The notes below the pieces were generated by a model. The model was not told where the DNA came from. It did not search any database and worked only from the letters and a program-made list of their open reading frames with translations. A program made the translations under genes and the position numbers. Below, one piece after another: positions 36,384 through 43,752 of a DNA stretch of 64,000 bases (position 1 is its first letter; every line of letters starts with the position of its first letter). This DNA is from Bacteroidales bacterium. Lineage in GTDB: Bacteria > Bacteroidota > Bacteroidia > Bacteroidales > UBA12170. The stretch lies in contig JADGDY010000006.1 of assembly GCA_016744655.1 (NCBI GenBank), positions 20,413-84,412 of the forward strand, in the 5' to 3' direction.

Positions 36384-38702
36384 ATGCGAAAGCAGATTAA
36401 AAAATACAAGTATCATATACTCGGAGGCATAAGTTTAATCTTTGTGCTCTGGTTTTATTTATTAATACCAATGCCTTTGTTTCATGAGCCATATAGTACC
36501 GTTTTAAATGCTAGAGATGGCCGTTTGTTATCAGCTAGAATTGCTGATGATGGTCAATGGCGTTTTCCTATGTCTGATAGCTTACCCGATAAATTTATTC
36601 AATGTATTACCTATTTTGAGGATGAATATTTTTATAAGCATCCTGGGGTGAATCCTTTTTCTTTATTTAGAGCATTTAGGCAGAATATTGAGGCCGGTAG
36701 TATTGTGAGTGGTGGGAGCACCTTGAGTATGCAGACCATTCGCTTGGCTCGGAAAGCAAAGAATAGAAGTCTGTGGCAAAAGACCATCGAAATGCTTTGG
36801 GCTTTTAGAATGGAGTTGGCTTTTAGCAAAACAGAAATACTACAAATGTATGCGGCTCACGCTCCTTTTGGAGGCAATGTGGTGGGATTAGAAACAGCAG
36901 CATGGCGTTATTATGGTCGAAGCACTTATTTGCTTTCTTGGGGCGAAATGGCAACGCTTGCGGTCTTACCCAATGCGCCTTCTTTAATGTATCCAGGTAA
37001 AAATCAAGAGAAGTTATTCCTCAAAAGGAACCGATTATTAGATAAGCTTCAGCGCAATGGAATCATTGATCCAGAGACTTGTGATTTGGCAAAATCTGAA
37101 GCCATTGTTTCCAAAGCCAAATCAGTGAAATCTCAAGCGCCGCATTTGTTGGATAGATTGATGTCAGAAGGAAAGAAAGGGGAGCGCATCCATTCCAGTA
37201 TCGATAAAGAACTCCAGTATAAGCTGAGTCGAATTGTGGCAGATTATCATCAGCAATATAGCCAGAATGAAGTTCACAATATGGCAGCTTTGGTATTGGA
37301 TGTGAAGAAATCAGAAGTGTTGGCCTATGTCGGGAATACAAAGTGTGTACAAGAGTATTGTGGAAGAGATGTGGATATTATTCAAGCGCCCAGAAGCACC
37401 GGAAGTGTATTGAAACCTTTCCTATATGCTTTTATGTTGGAGGATGGTTTTTTACTTCCCAAATCTTTGGTGGAAGATATTCCAACACAGATTTCTGGCT
37501 ATGCCCCTCGGAACTTTGAAGAAACTTACGATGGTATGGTTCCCGCTGATGAAGCTTTGGCTCGTTCACTCAATATTCCTGCGGTACGAAATCTTCAACA
37601 TTACGGATTAGATCGATTTTCTACTCGATTGAAAAAGCTGCAGCTGCATCACATCAATAAAACCTCCTCTCATTATGGCTTGTCTGTTATTCTGGGTGGT
37701 GCCGAATCTAGCTTATGGGATTTGTCCAACGCCTATATGAGGATGGCCCAGCGATTAAATGATAATGGTTCTGATTTCCCTGCTCATTTTGATTTGAAAG
37801 AAGCGCAAAAAAAAATAGAAGAGGATGACGCTTTTAATGTGGGTGCATTGTGGTGGACAGCAGAAGCCCTAAGTCAGGTAAAGCGGCCATGGCAAGAAAG
37901 TGGATGGCAAGAATTTCAATCAGCAAAAAATATAGCATGGAAAACTGGAACGAGTTTCGGGCATAGAGATGCTTGGGCCATTGGTTTCACTCCAGACTAC
38001 GTGGTTGCAGTTTGGGTAGGGAATGCCGACGGAGAAGGAAGACCGGGTTTAACAGGTTTAAGTATGGCAGCTCCAGTGATGTTTAAGGTATTTAATGATC
38101 TCCCAAAAGGAGAGTGGTTTGAGAAACCCGAGTGGGATTTGATTTCTCAGTCTGTATGCAAGAAAAGTGGTTTTTTGGCTGGTGAGCAATGCGCAGAAAT
38201 AGAGGAGGTCCTTTTACCAAAGAAATCAGCAAATACTAAAATCTGTCCATATCATCAAATGATTCATTTAGATAAGAGCGAGCGATTTAGAGTGACGAGT
38301 TCTTGCTATTCTGTAAGTGAAATGAAGACTAAGTCTTGGTTTGTACTTCCTCCAATTCCAGAATGGTATTATAAAAAGAACAATCCTTTCTATAAGGCCT
38401 TACCTGCCTATAAAACAGGATGTCTTCAGTCCTCAAAAAATGAAATGGATATCATCTATCCTAAGGATTATACTAAAATTCTAATCCCACGAGAGCTAGA
38501 TGGAAGCAAAGGAAGGGTGGTTTTTGAAGTGGTTCATCGACAAAGCAATCAGATCATTTATTGGCATTTAGATTACGAATATTTAGGCCAAACCCAAGGT
38601 CAACACCGCATAGAATTAAATACCGAAATTGGAAAACATCAAATGACTCTTATGGATGAGAGTGGGGAGGTTTTGGAGTGGTGGTTTGAGGTGGTGGACT
38701 AG
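36384..38702 (+). CDS. pbpC: Penicillin-binding protein 1C
   Basis: The 772-residue protein has one N-terminal membrane helix, then a GT51 glycosyltransferase domain (YFEDEYFYKHPGVNP, GGSTLSMQTIRLAR, KTEILQMYAAHAPFGGNVVG), a transpeptidase domain with active serine Ser341 in SVLK, SLNIPAV and KTG at 520-522, and the PBP1C-specific C-terminal domain ending in WWFEVVD. It polymerises and cross-links peptidoglycan in the periplasm. Genomic pairing with alpha-2-macroglobulin is well known and suggests a joint defence and wall-repair role. Confidence 0.94.
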   Translation: MRKQIKKYKYHILGGISLIFVLWFYLLIPMPLFHEPYSTVLNARDGRLLSARIADDGQWRFPMSDSLPDKFIQCITYFEDEYFYKHPGVNPFSLFRAFRQNIEAGSIVSGGSTLSMQTIRLARKAKNRSLWQKTIEMLWAFRMELAFSKTEILQMYAAHAPFGGNVVGLETAAWRYYGRSTYLLSWGEMATLAVLPNAPSLMYPGKNQEKLFLKRNRLLDKLQRNGIIDPETCDLAKSEAIVSKAKSVKSQAPHLLDRLMSEGKKGERIHSSIDKELQYKLSRIVADYHQQYSQNEVHNMAALVLDVKKSEVLAYVGNTKCVQEYCGRDVDIIQAPRSTGSVLKPFLYAFMLEDGFLLPKSLVEDIPTQISGYAPRNFEETYDGMVPADEALARSLNIPAVRNLQHYGLDRFSTRLKKLQLHHINKTSSHYGLSVILGGAESSLWDLSNAYMRMAQRLNDNGSDFPAHFDLKEAQKKIEEDDAFNVGALWWTAEALSQVKRPWQESGWQEFQSAKNIAWKTGTSFGHRDAWAIGFTPDYVVAVWVGNADGEGRPGLTGLSMAAPVMFKVFNDLPKGEWFEKPEWDLISQSVCKKSGFLAGEQCAEIEEVLLPKKSANTKICPYHQMIHLDKSERFRVTSSCYSVSEMKTKSWFVLPPIPEWYYKKNNPFYKALPAYKTGCLQSSKNEMDIIYPKDYTKILIPRELDGSKGRVVFEVVHRQSNQIIYWHLDYEYLGQTQGQHRIELNTEIGKHQMTLMDESGEVLEWWFEVVD

Positions 38703-38705
38703 GGT

Positions 38706-38746
38706 GTTTTCTTTGTGTAGCTTTGAGTCTTAGTGTCTTAGTGGCA
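38706..38746 (-). repeat. CACTAAGAC-type dispersed motif, copy 2
   Basis: TTTTCTTTGTGTAGCTTTGA followed by GTCTTAGTGTCTTAGTGGC. It is the reverse complement of the motif at 5640-5680, allowing for a few changes. It begins four bases after the pbpC stop. Confidence 0.5.
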
Positions 38747-38786
38747 TATTAATTTTAATCATTCGATTTAGATCAATATTCAAAGT

Positions 38787-39019
38787 AAGTTGAGTGTTAC
38801 TAATCAGCCAAGTGTCAATTTACTGTAGTTGCCCATAATAAATGTTTTTTTTGTTTTGCCCCTTCCCCGTGGGGAGCCAAAAAAATCAAATTAGAATAGA
38901 ATATTAAATTTTTCAATCTAATCATTTTGCTGAATCTTTTTCCTGACTCCCCTTGGGGTTGGGGAAATCAGGGAAAATTAAACTATAGTATTTCTTACTG
39001 ATTAGTAACAGTCAAGTTT
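38787..39019. repeat. Possible MITE-like element with 19-bp imperfect terminal inverted repeats
   Basis: AAGTTGAGTGTTACTAATC (38787-38805) and GATTAGTAACAGTCAAGTT (39001-39019) are inverted repeats with 17 of 19 positions matching, the innermost 11 perfectly. The 233-bp span holds no open frame but has two GC-rich hairpins, near 38865-38898 (CCCCTTCCCCGTGGGGAGCC) and 38932-38978 (CTCCCCTTGGGGTTGGGG inside TTCCTGA/TCAGGGAA arms). I do not see a clear target-site duplication. No second copy with these ends is in the window. Confidence 0.45.
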
Positions 39020-39030
39020 CATTCGTCAAA

Positions 39031-39064
39031 AAAAGGCAAAGCTCCAAATAGGAGCCTCGCCTTA
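39031..39064 (-). terminator. Terminator of the TetR-DUF5692 operon (minus strand)
   Basis: AAGGC (39034-39038) and GCTCC (39042-39046) pair with GGAGC (39052-39056) and GCCTT (39060-39064). The A-run at 39029-39035 becomes a T-run on the minus strand, downstream of the gene ending at 39107. Confidence 0.75.
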
Positions 39065-39106
39065 CCATTTCACAAAAAAACTCTAATCAAAAAAACTATT
39101 TATCTT

Positions 39107-40279
39107 CTATGTTAATTGTCTCTTAGGAGACCATTTATCTTTAAAAACCACATATGCTAATATGAGATTAGCCACGATGCTAATCACTCCTGATGCCAAC
39201 ATTAAGAAATCGGTTCTTGGTAATGGAACCAAGTGTGTTTCTACCGCTGTTGGGCTGATGAAATAATACATAAACCATGCGGCCAATGTAAAAGCTCTGG
39301 CTTGTAGCCAAGTTCCTTGTTTGATAAATAAGGATGGAATGGTACAAGAAAGAAGTACTAAGAACTGATTGGCTGCAGAACCTGGGAAATTCAAGTAAAC
39401 GAACACAAAATTCCAGATGTCATAAGCCACAATCCATAGCGTGGTCATGGCTGGCCAAACCATATCTTTTTCTTTACTGTCATCAATTTGTATGTCTTTC
39501 CAGCCTGTTAGTGTGATAATGGATAAAATACCTGCAATGGCATTTAAGATATTCGCTACAAATCCCATAGAGAAATCTTGACCTACAGCCTCAGCAATGT
39601 TAATGGCTAGAAAAGCTGCAGCAACAAACCTTGCTGATTTAGCAAATCCTAGCTTGGTATATCTCATAAATGAAAACCAGATAGCAGCAAAAACCACAGA
39701 ATACAGTTTCACCCATTTAAACCAATAGCTCACTTCTGTATAGCCCAAATAGGCAATCAGAGGAATCACCAAAAATGGAATGATAATGTAGAAAGCAAAT
39801 GTAGGTACTTTATATTTTCTAAATAGCTCATTGAGAAGGATGAGTAGTACAAGCATTCCCACCCAGTGCAAAGCTGTTTGCCAAGCATTAAATTTATGGA
39901 TATAAAACTGATGATGTTCTTTATTGTATTTGATTTTCTTAGTACTTAAGAGCTCAATACTCGCACCATCAAAGTCACGGATTTCGTCGCCCGTTTTACT
40001 CGTGATACTAATGAAGTCTCCATCCTGCTTCCACGATTTTACTTCCTTGAGATTGTTTCCACCATACTGCTTGGTAACTTCTATCAAGCCCTCCTCCATA
40101 AAATCTAATCGGAAGAATAAGCCTCCTTCTCCAGGGTCACCATCTAAAACACCTTGGTACATCCCAATTTGAACATCGACAGTTTCGCCATTGGTTTCAC
40201 TTGCAGAAAGAACATTCCACTGAGCAAGTATGATTACTAAACCCAGTAGAATGCTTTTAATCTTGTTTGTTGCTCTCAT
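39107..40279 (-). CDS. DUF5692-like integral membrane protein with exported N-terminal domain
   Basis: The 390-residue protein has a signal peptide (to about residue 26), a soluble exported domain (about 27-125, beta-rich, with GMYQGVLDGDPGEGG) and about eight membrane helices. The membrane part shares landmarks with the next gene: a WFKWVKLYSV / WFRWAKTLSV helix, LAINIAEA / LFLNIAEAT, a Trp-rich ATTLWIVAYDIWNFVFV / TAGWNFLYTTWNLAFVF helix and ARAFTLAAWFMYYF / ARVYTLALHILIRA. I assign both to DUF5692; no function is known. Its ATG overlaps the stop of the upstream gene by one base. Confidence 0.7.
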   Translation of the reverse strand: MRATNKIKSILLGLVIILAQWNVLSASETNGETVDVQIGMYQGVLDGDPGEGGLFFRLDFMEEGLIEVTKQYGGNNLKEVKSWKQDGDFISITSKTGDEIRDFDGASIELLSTKKIKYNKEHHQFYIHKFNAWQTALHWVGMLVLLILLNELFRKYKVPTFAFYIIIPFLVIPLIAYLGYTEVSYWFKWVKLYSVVFAAIWFSFMRYTKLGFAKSARFVAAAFLAINIAEAVGQDFSMGFVANILNAIAGILSIITLTGWKDIQIDDSKEKDMVWPAMTTLWIVAYDIWNFVFVYLNFPGSAANQFLVLLSCTIPSLFIKQGTWLQARAFTLAAWFMYYFISPTAVETHLVPLPRTDFLMLASGVISIVANLILAYVVFKDKWSPKRQLT

Positions 40280-41109
40280 TATGCGGCTAGTTTTAAATCT
40301 GCATCTCTACGGCGCTTTACTACATTTCTAATCCACACAATAGTGAAAGGAAGGGCGATGGCTAGGTTGATCCATCCCCAGTATGCTAAAGCTGTTGGAT
40401 TGGCCCATGATGATGAATCCATGGTAGGAGTGAAGACATCATAAGTAGCTCTGATGAGAATATGGAGTGCTAGAGTATATACTCGCGCTGTTACATATAA
40501 TTCAGGGCGCTTCTTGATAATAGGGTAGAGCTCAGCTGCAATAAGTATGCAGAAAGAACTGGCAAAGAATCCTGCATTTTCACCAAATACAAAAGCGAGG
40601 TTCCAGGTGGTATACAAGAAGTTCCATCCTGCTGTGGTATAGGCCAATAAGTCGCCGGGTTTGTCTTTGCTAAATACCCAAGCTTGTTTCTGCCCTTTAG
40701 CATAAACTAGAGGAATGCTGATACTCAGAACAACTCCAACTATGGCATTGGGAAGATATCCAGCTTCGAAATCTTTTAGAGTAGCTTCTGCAATATTGAG
40801 GAATAAAACCCCGTATACTGCCCAAAGTATCCAATCCTTTTTAAAGAATTTCCAGAACCCTTGTCGGTCTTCATAGTTGGCTATTCTTCCAAAGCCCACC
40901 AATAGTGCTGTTGGTACTAATACACTCAGTGTTTTAGCCCACCTGAACCAGCCATCTAAATTATGGCTCCAAAGTGGGAAGGTAAATAATGCTGCAATCC
41001 AAAATACGAAAGCAAAACGATGGTTTTTTCTCATGCCCTCTACCATCAAGAGGAGGATGACTATATATATGGTCATCGATAAAGCATATTGCCAAATAGG
41101 TATGTCCAT
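40279..41109 (-). CDS. DUF5692-like integral membrane protein
   Basis: The 276-residue protein is almost entirely membrane helices (about eight), without a signal peptide. Conserved spots shared with the downstream paralog include WFRWAKTLSV, LFLNIAEAT, the aromatic WNFLYTTWNLAFVF helix and ARVYTLAL. The C-terminus is basic (VVKRRRDADLK), probably cytosolic. The gene lies 50 bases after the TetR stop and overlaps its paralog by one base (TAATG), so the three form one operon. A role in transport or membrane sensing is possible, but no motif decides it. Confidence 0.7.
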   Translation of the reverse strand: MDIPIWQYALSMTIYIVILLLMVEGMRKNHRFAFVFWIAALFTFPLWSHNLDGWFRWAKTLSVLVPTALLVGFGRIANYEDRQGFWKFFKKDWILWAVYGVLFLNIAEATLKDFEAGYLPNAIVGVVLSISIPLVYAKGQKQAWVFSKDKPGDLLAYTTAGWNFLYTTWNLAFVFGENAGFFASSFCILIAAELYPIIKKRPELYVTARVYTLALHILIRATYDVFTPTMDSSSWANPTALAYWGWINLAIALPFTIVWIRNVVKRRRDADLKLAA

Positions 41110-41124
41110 GATATGTTGTTTTAA

Positions 41125-41142
41125 AATGAATAAAAGTTCATT
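41125..41142. promoter_or_regulatory. Inverted repeat in the TetR-DUF5692 gap
   Basis: AATGAA (41125-41130) and TTCATT (41137-41142) face each other with a 6-base spacer, followed by ATATATG. The TTCATTATA half also occurs in the palindrome before tetR. A second regulator site or chance in AT-rich DNA are both possible. Confidence 0.3.
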
Positions 41143-41159
41143 ATATATGTAAAAAAAAT

Positions 41160-41735
41160 TTAATTCGTTATCATTTTCCAGCTCAATTCATAAGCTTGGT
41201 CTATTCTATTTTGGATCATCATGAAGCGATTCTCGATATGCTCGTCAGCCAATTCACGAATAAATCCAATCATGGCAGAGAATAGCATTTCTGTTTCTAT
41301 CTTTTTTGTAATCAAGCCTTCCTCTTTTCCTCTGTTGATGATGTTGTAAACAGGCTTTTTCATTTCTTCGGCCAGTTGTTTTTGTGCTATAGTAATATAG
41401 GAAGAGTAATAATACTGTTCCATAAAAATACTTTCTTCATGAAAATTGATTCTGTGTTTTAGATAATTAACCCAAATGATTTTTAAGCATTGTTTGAATT
41501 CCAAATCAGGATTATAGCCTTGAACAAATCGGGCTGATGCATCTTTTTCTATTTTATGATATAAAGCATTAATCAGTTCTTCTTTATTTTTAAAGTAAAT
41601 ATAAAGAGTTCCTGTAGCTAGAGAAGATTCTTTCGCTATCTTTGACATAGTGATTCCTGCTATCCCTTGACTTTTGATCAGCTTTAGGGTAGATTTGAAA
41701 ATCAGGTCTATTTTTGAAAAATCTTTTACTCTCAT
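41160..41735 (-). CDS. TetR/AcrR-family transcriptional regulator
   Basis: The 191-residue protein has the TetR N-terminal helix-turn-helix (about 10-58: GIAGITMSKIAKESSLATGTLYIYFKNKEELI), followed by an all-helical ligand domain. It is the first gene of a minus-strand operon with the two DUF5692-like membrane proteins, so it most likely represses its own operon until a ligand binds. A palindrome overlapping its -7 box (41744-41767) is the natural operator. It is divergent from the SulP gene, which could also be under its control. Confidence 0.9.
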   Translation of the reverse strand: MRVKDFSKIDLIFKSTLKLIKSQGIAGITMSKIAKESSLATGTLYIYFKNKEELINALYHKIEKDASARFVQGYNPDLEFKQCLKIIWVNYLKHRINFHEESIFMEQYYYSSYITIAQKQLAEEMKKPVYNIINRGKEEGLITKKIETEMLFSAMIGFIRELADEHIENRFMMIQNRIDQAYELSWKMITN

Positions 41736-41743
41736 GCTGCAAA

Positions 41744-41767
41744 TATAATAAATAAATATTCATTATA
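41744..41767. promoter_or_regulatory. Candidate TetR operator overlapping the tetR -7 box
   Basis: TATAATAAAT (41744-41753) and ATTCATTATA (41758-41767) are inverted with 9 of 10 positions matching and a 4-base centre. The minus-strand -7 box TATATTTG (41747-41740) overlaps the left arm. This placement suits autorepression by the TetR protein. Confidence 0.45.
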
Positions 41768-41905
41768 GGATTTTATTGTTAATTTAAGAACAATCTATGT
41801 GTTTGGTAATCAAAATAAATTAGCTGAAAGTCAGGCCGAATAAGGCTTTTGATGCTAAAAAGATCCTAAAAAAAAATTAATTGTTTTTTATAAGCAATGA
41901 AAAAG

Positions 41906-41913
41906 TAACTTTG
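41906..41913 (+). promoter_or_regulatory. Candidate promoter of the SulP transporter gene
   Basis: TAACTTTG fits the -7 consensus TAnnTTTG, and a TTG at 41881-41883 is 22 bases upstream, close to the expected -33 spacing. The start codon is 42 bases downstream. Confidence 0.5.
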
Positions 41914-41954
41914 CCGACTTTTTGAACCATTAAACCAAGAGACTTAAATAGCTT

Positions 41955-43568
41955 ATGAAGCAACTCATTAGAAACTTTACACACAACCCAAAGAACGATA
42001 TTTTATCTGGATTTACTGTGGCATTAGCCTTAGTGCCAGAAGCAGTAGCATTTTCATTCGTAGCAGGAATAGATCCACTTGTTGGATTATATGGTGCCTT
42101 TATGATGGGAATTATCACTTCCTTATTTGGTGGAAGACCAGGTATGATTTCCGGAGCAACAGGAGCAATGGCGATAGTGATGGTGCATTTAATTCAACAA
42201 GGAAATCAGGTGGGTTTGACTTTAGATAGTCCCATTGAAAATCTTGGTTTGCAATGGCTATTTATCACCTTATTATTTGTAGGAGCCATACAAATGTTAG
42301 CAGGTTTCTTTAAGTTAGGTAAGTTTGTTCGATTGATTCCTCATCCTGTGATGCTAGGTTTTGTTAATGGTTTGGCCATTGTGATTTTCCTATCGCAAAT
42401 GAGTTTGTTTAAAGTGAATGCTAATGGAGTTCAGGAATGGATGCAAGGAAGTCAGTTATGGATTATGTTGGGATTGATTGCTTTAACCATGGGGATTATT
42501 CAATTCCTTCCTAAGCTAACCAAGAAAATCCCGGCCTCTTTAGTAGCCATTTTGGTGATTGCCACCATTACAAATCTTGGTGGACTTGATGTAAGTACTG
42601 TAGGCTCTTTTATAGCAGATGGAGGAGGAAATGGTATTCAAGGCTCTCTTCCAACTTTCCAAATTCAGATTTTTAGTTTGTTCGATACCATCTCCGGACA
42701 TTGGGGCTTGGTTTTCTCCACAGCATTTTTATTAGCCGCAGTAGGTTTAATAGAAAGCTTAATGACATTAAACTTAGTGGATGAATTAACAGAAACACGA
42801 GGCAGTGGAAACAGAGAAGCAGTAGCTCAAGGTGGTGCCAACTTCATCAATGGTTTATTTGGTGGTATGGGTGGCTGTGCCATGATTGGTCAGTCTGTGA
42901 TTAATGTGAATTCTGGTGGACGTGGTAGATTATCTGGAGTATTTGCATCTTTATCATTATTGGTATTTATTCTTTTTGCTTCTACATATATCGAAAGTAT
43001 TCCTATTGCAGCTTTAGTTGGAGTGATGTTTATGGTGGTGATTGGAACATTTGCATGGAGTAGTTTTAGAATCATGCATAAGATTCCAAAATCGGATGCT
43101 TTGGTGTTGATTGTGGTATCAGCTATTACAGTTTGGCAAGATTTGGCTATCGCTGTTATTTCTGGTGTGATTATCTCAGCTGTGGTGTTCTCATGGAAAA
43201 ATGCAACTATGATTAGAGCTAGAAAAAGAATGAAAGAGGATGGTACTAAGGTTTATGAAATCTGGGGACCATTATTCTTTGGCTCCGTACAAACATTCAA
43301 TACGAAATTTGATGTAAAAGGAGATCCTGAGAAGGTGGAGTTAGATTTTATCGAGTCAAAAGTGAGTGATCATAGTGGTATCGAAGCATTGCTCAACTTG
43401 ACCAATAAATATATCGCTAGCGGCAAACAGGTGACTTTAACTCACCTGAGCCCTGAATGTCAAAAGCTGATTGTAAAAGCCAACCCAGAGATGGCAGGCC
43501 TCATTGAGAAGTCTATTGATGATCCACGTTATTATGTGGTTACTGATATGTTGGATGCTGAGGTTTAG
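41955..43568 (+). CDS. SulP/SLC26-family anion transporter
   Basis: The 537-residue protein begins with the SulP membrane core (NDILSGFTVALALVPEAVAFSFVAGIDPLVGLYGA, quoted in part from residues 13-47), about 12-14 helices, with GMISGATGAMA, PHPVMLGFVNGLAI and FINGLFGGMGGCAMIGQS. A cytosolic STAS domain occupies about residues 430-535 (WGPLFFGSVQTF, DFIESKVSDHSGIEAL). The family moves sulfate, bicarbonate, chloride or dicarboxylates; the sequence alone does not decide which. It is monocistronic. Confidence 0.9.
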   Translation: MKQLIRNFTHNPKNDILSGFTVALALVPEAVAFSFVAGIDPLVGLYGAFMMGIITSLFGGRPGMISGATGAMAIVMVHLIQQGNQVGLTLDSPIENLGLQWLFITLLFVGAIQMLAGFFKLGKFVRLIPHPVMLGFVNGLAIVIFLSQMSLFKVNANGVQEWMQGSQLWIMLGLIALTMGIIQFLPKLTKKIPASLVAILVIATITNLGGLDVSTVGSFIADGGGNGIQGSLPTFQIQIFSLFDTISGHWGLVFSTAFLLAAVGLIESLMTLNLVDELTETRGSGNREAVAQGGANFINGLFGGMGGCAMIGQSVINVNSGGRGRLSGVFASLSLLVFILFASTYIESIPIAALVGVMFMVVIGTFAWSSFRIMHKIPKSDALVLIVVSAITVWQDLAIAVISGVIISAVVFSWKNATMIRARKRMKEDGTKVYEIWGPLFFGSVQTFNTKFDVKGDPEKVELDFIESKVSDHSGIEALLNLTNKYIASGKQVTLTHLSPECQKLIVKANPEMAGLIEKSIDDPRYYVVTDMLDAEV

Positions 43569-43573
43569 ATGTA

Positions 43574-43735
43574 AGATGACCGATGACCAATGACTGATGA
43601 CCGATGACTGATGACTGATGACCGAAGTCGGAAGGCAGATGACAGATCATAGATGACAGATGACCGAAGTCGGAAGACAGATGACAGATGACAGATGACA
43701 GATGACAGATGACAGATGTCGGAAGTCAGAAGTTA
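43574..43735. repeat. Tandem heptamer repeat (AGATGAC)n with GAAGTCGG interruptions
   Basis: Units of AGATGAC and the variants CGATGAC and TGATGAC run through this stretch, with five perfect AGATGAC units at 43679-43713. The GAAGTCGGAAG interruption occurs twice (about 43624 and 43665), with a variant TCGGAAGTCAGAAG near the end. It fills the gap between the convergent SulP and TonB receptor genes. It is a simple-sequence array, not a CRISPR. Confidence 0.85.
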
Positions 43736-43752
43736 GAAAGGAGCTTGGGTTT

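Noticed and set aside
43574..43735. Possible CRISPR array
   Set aside because: The repeat unit is 7 bp and contiguous, without unique spacers, and there are no cas genes.
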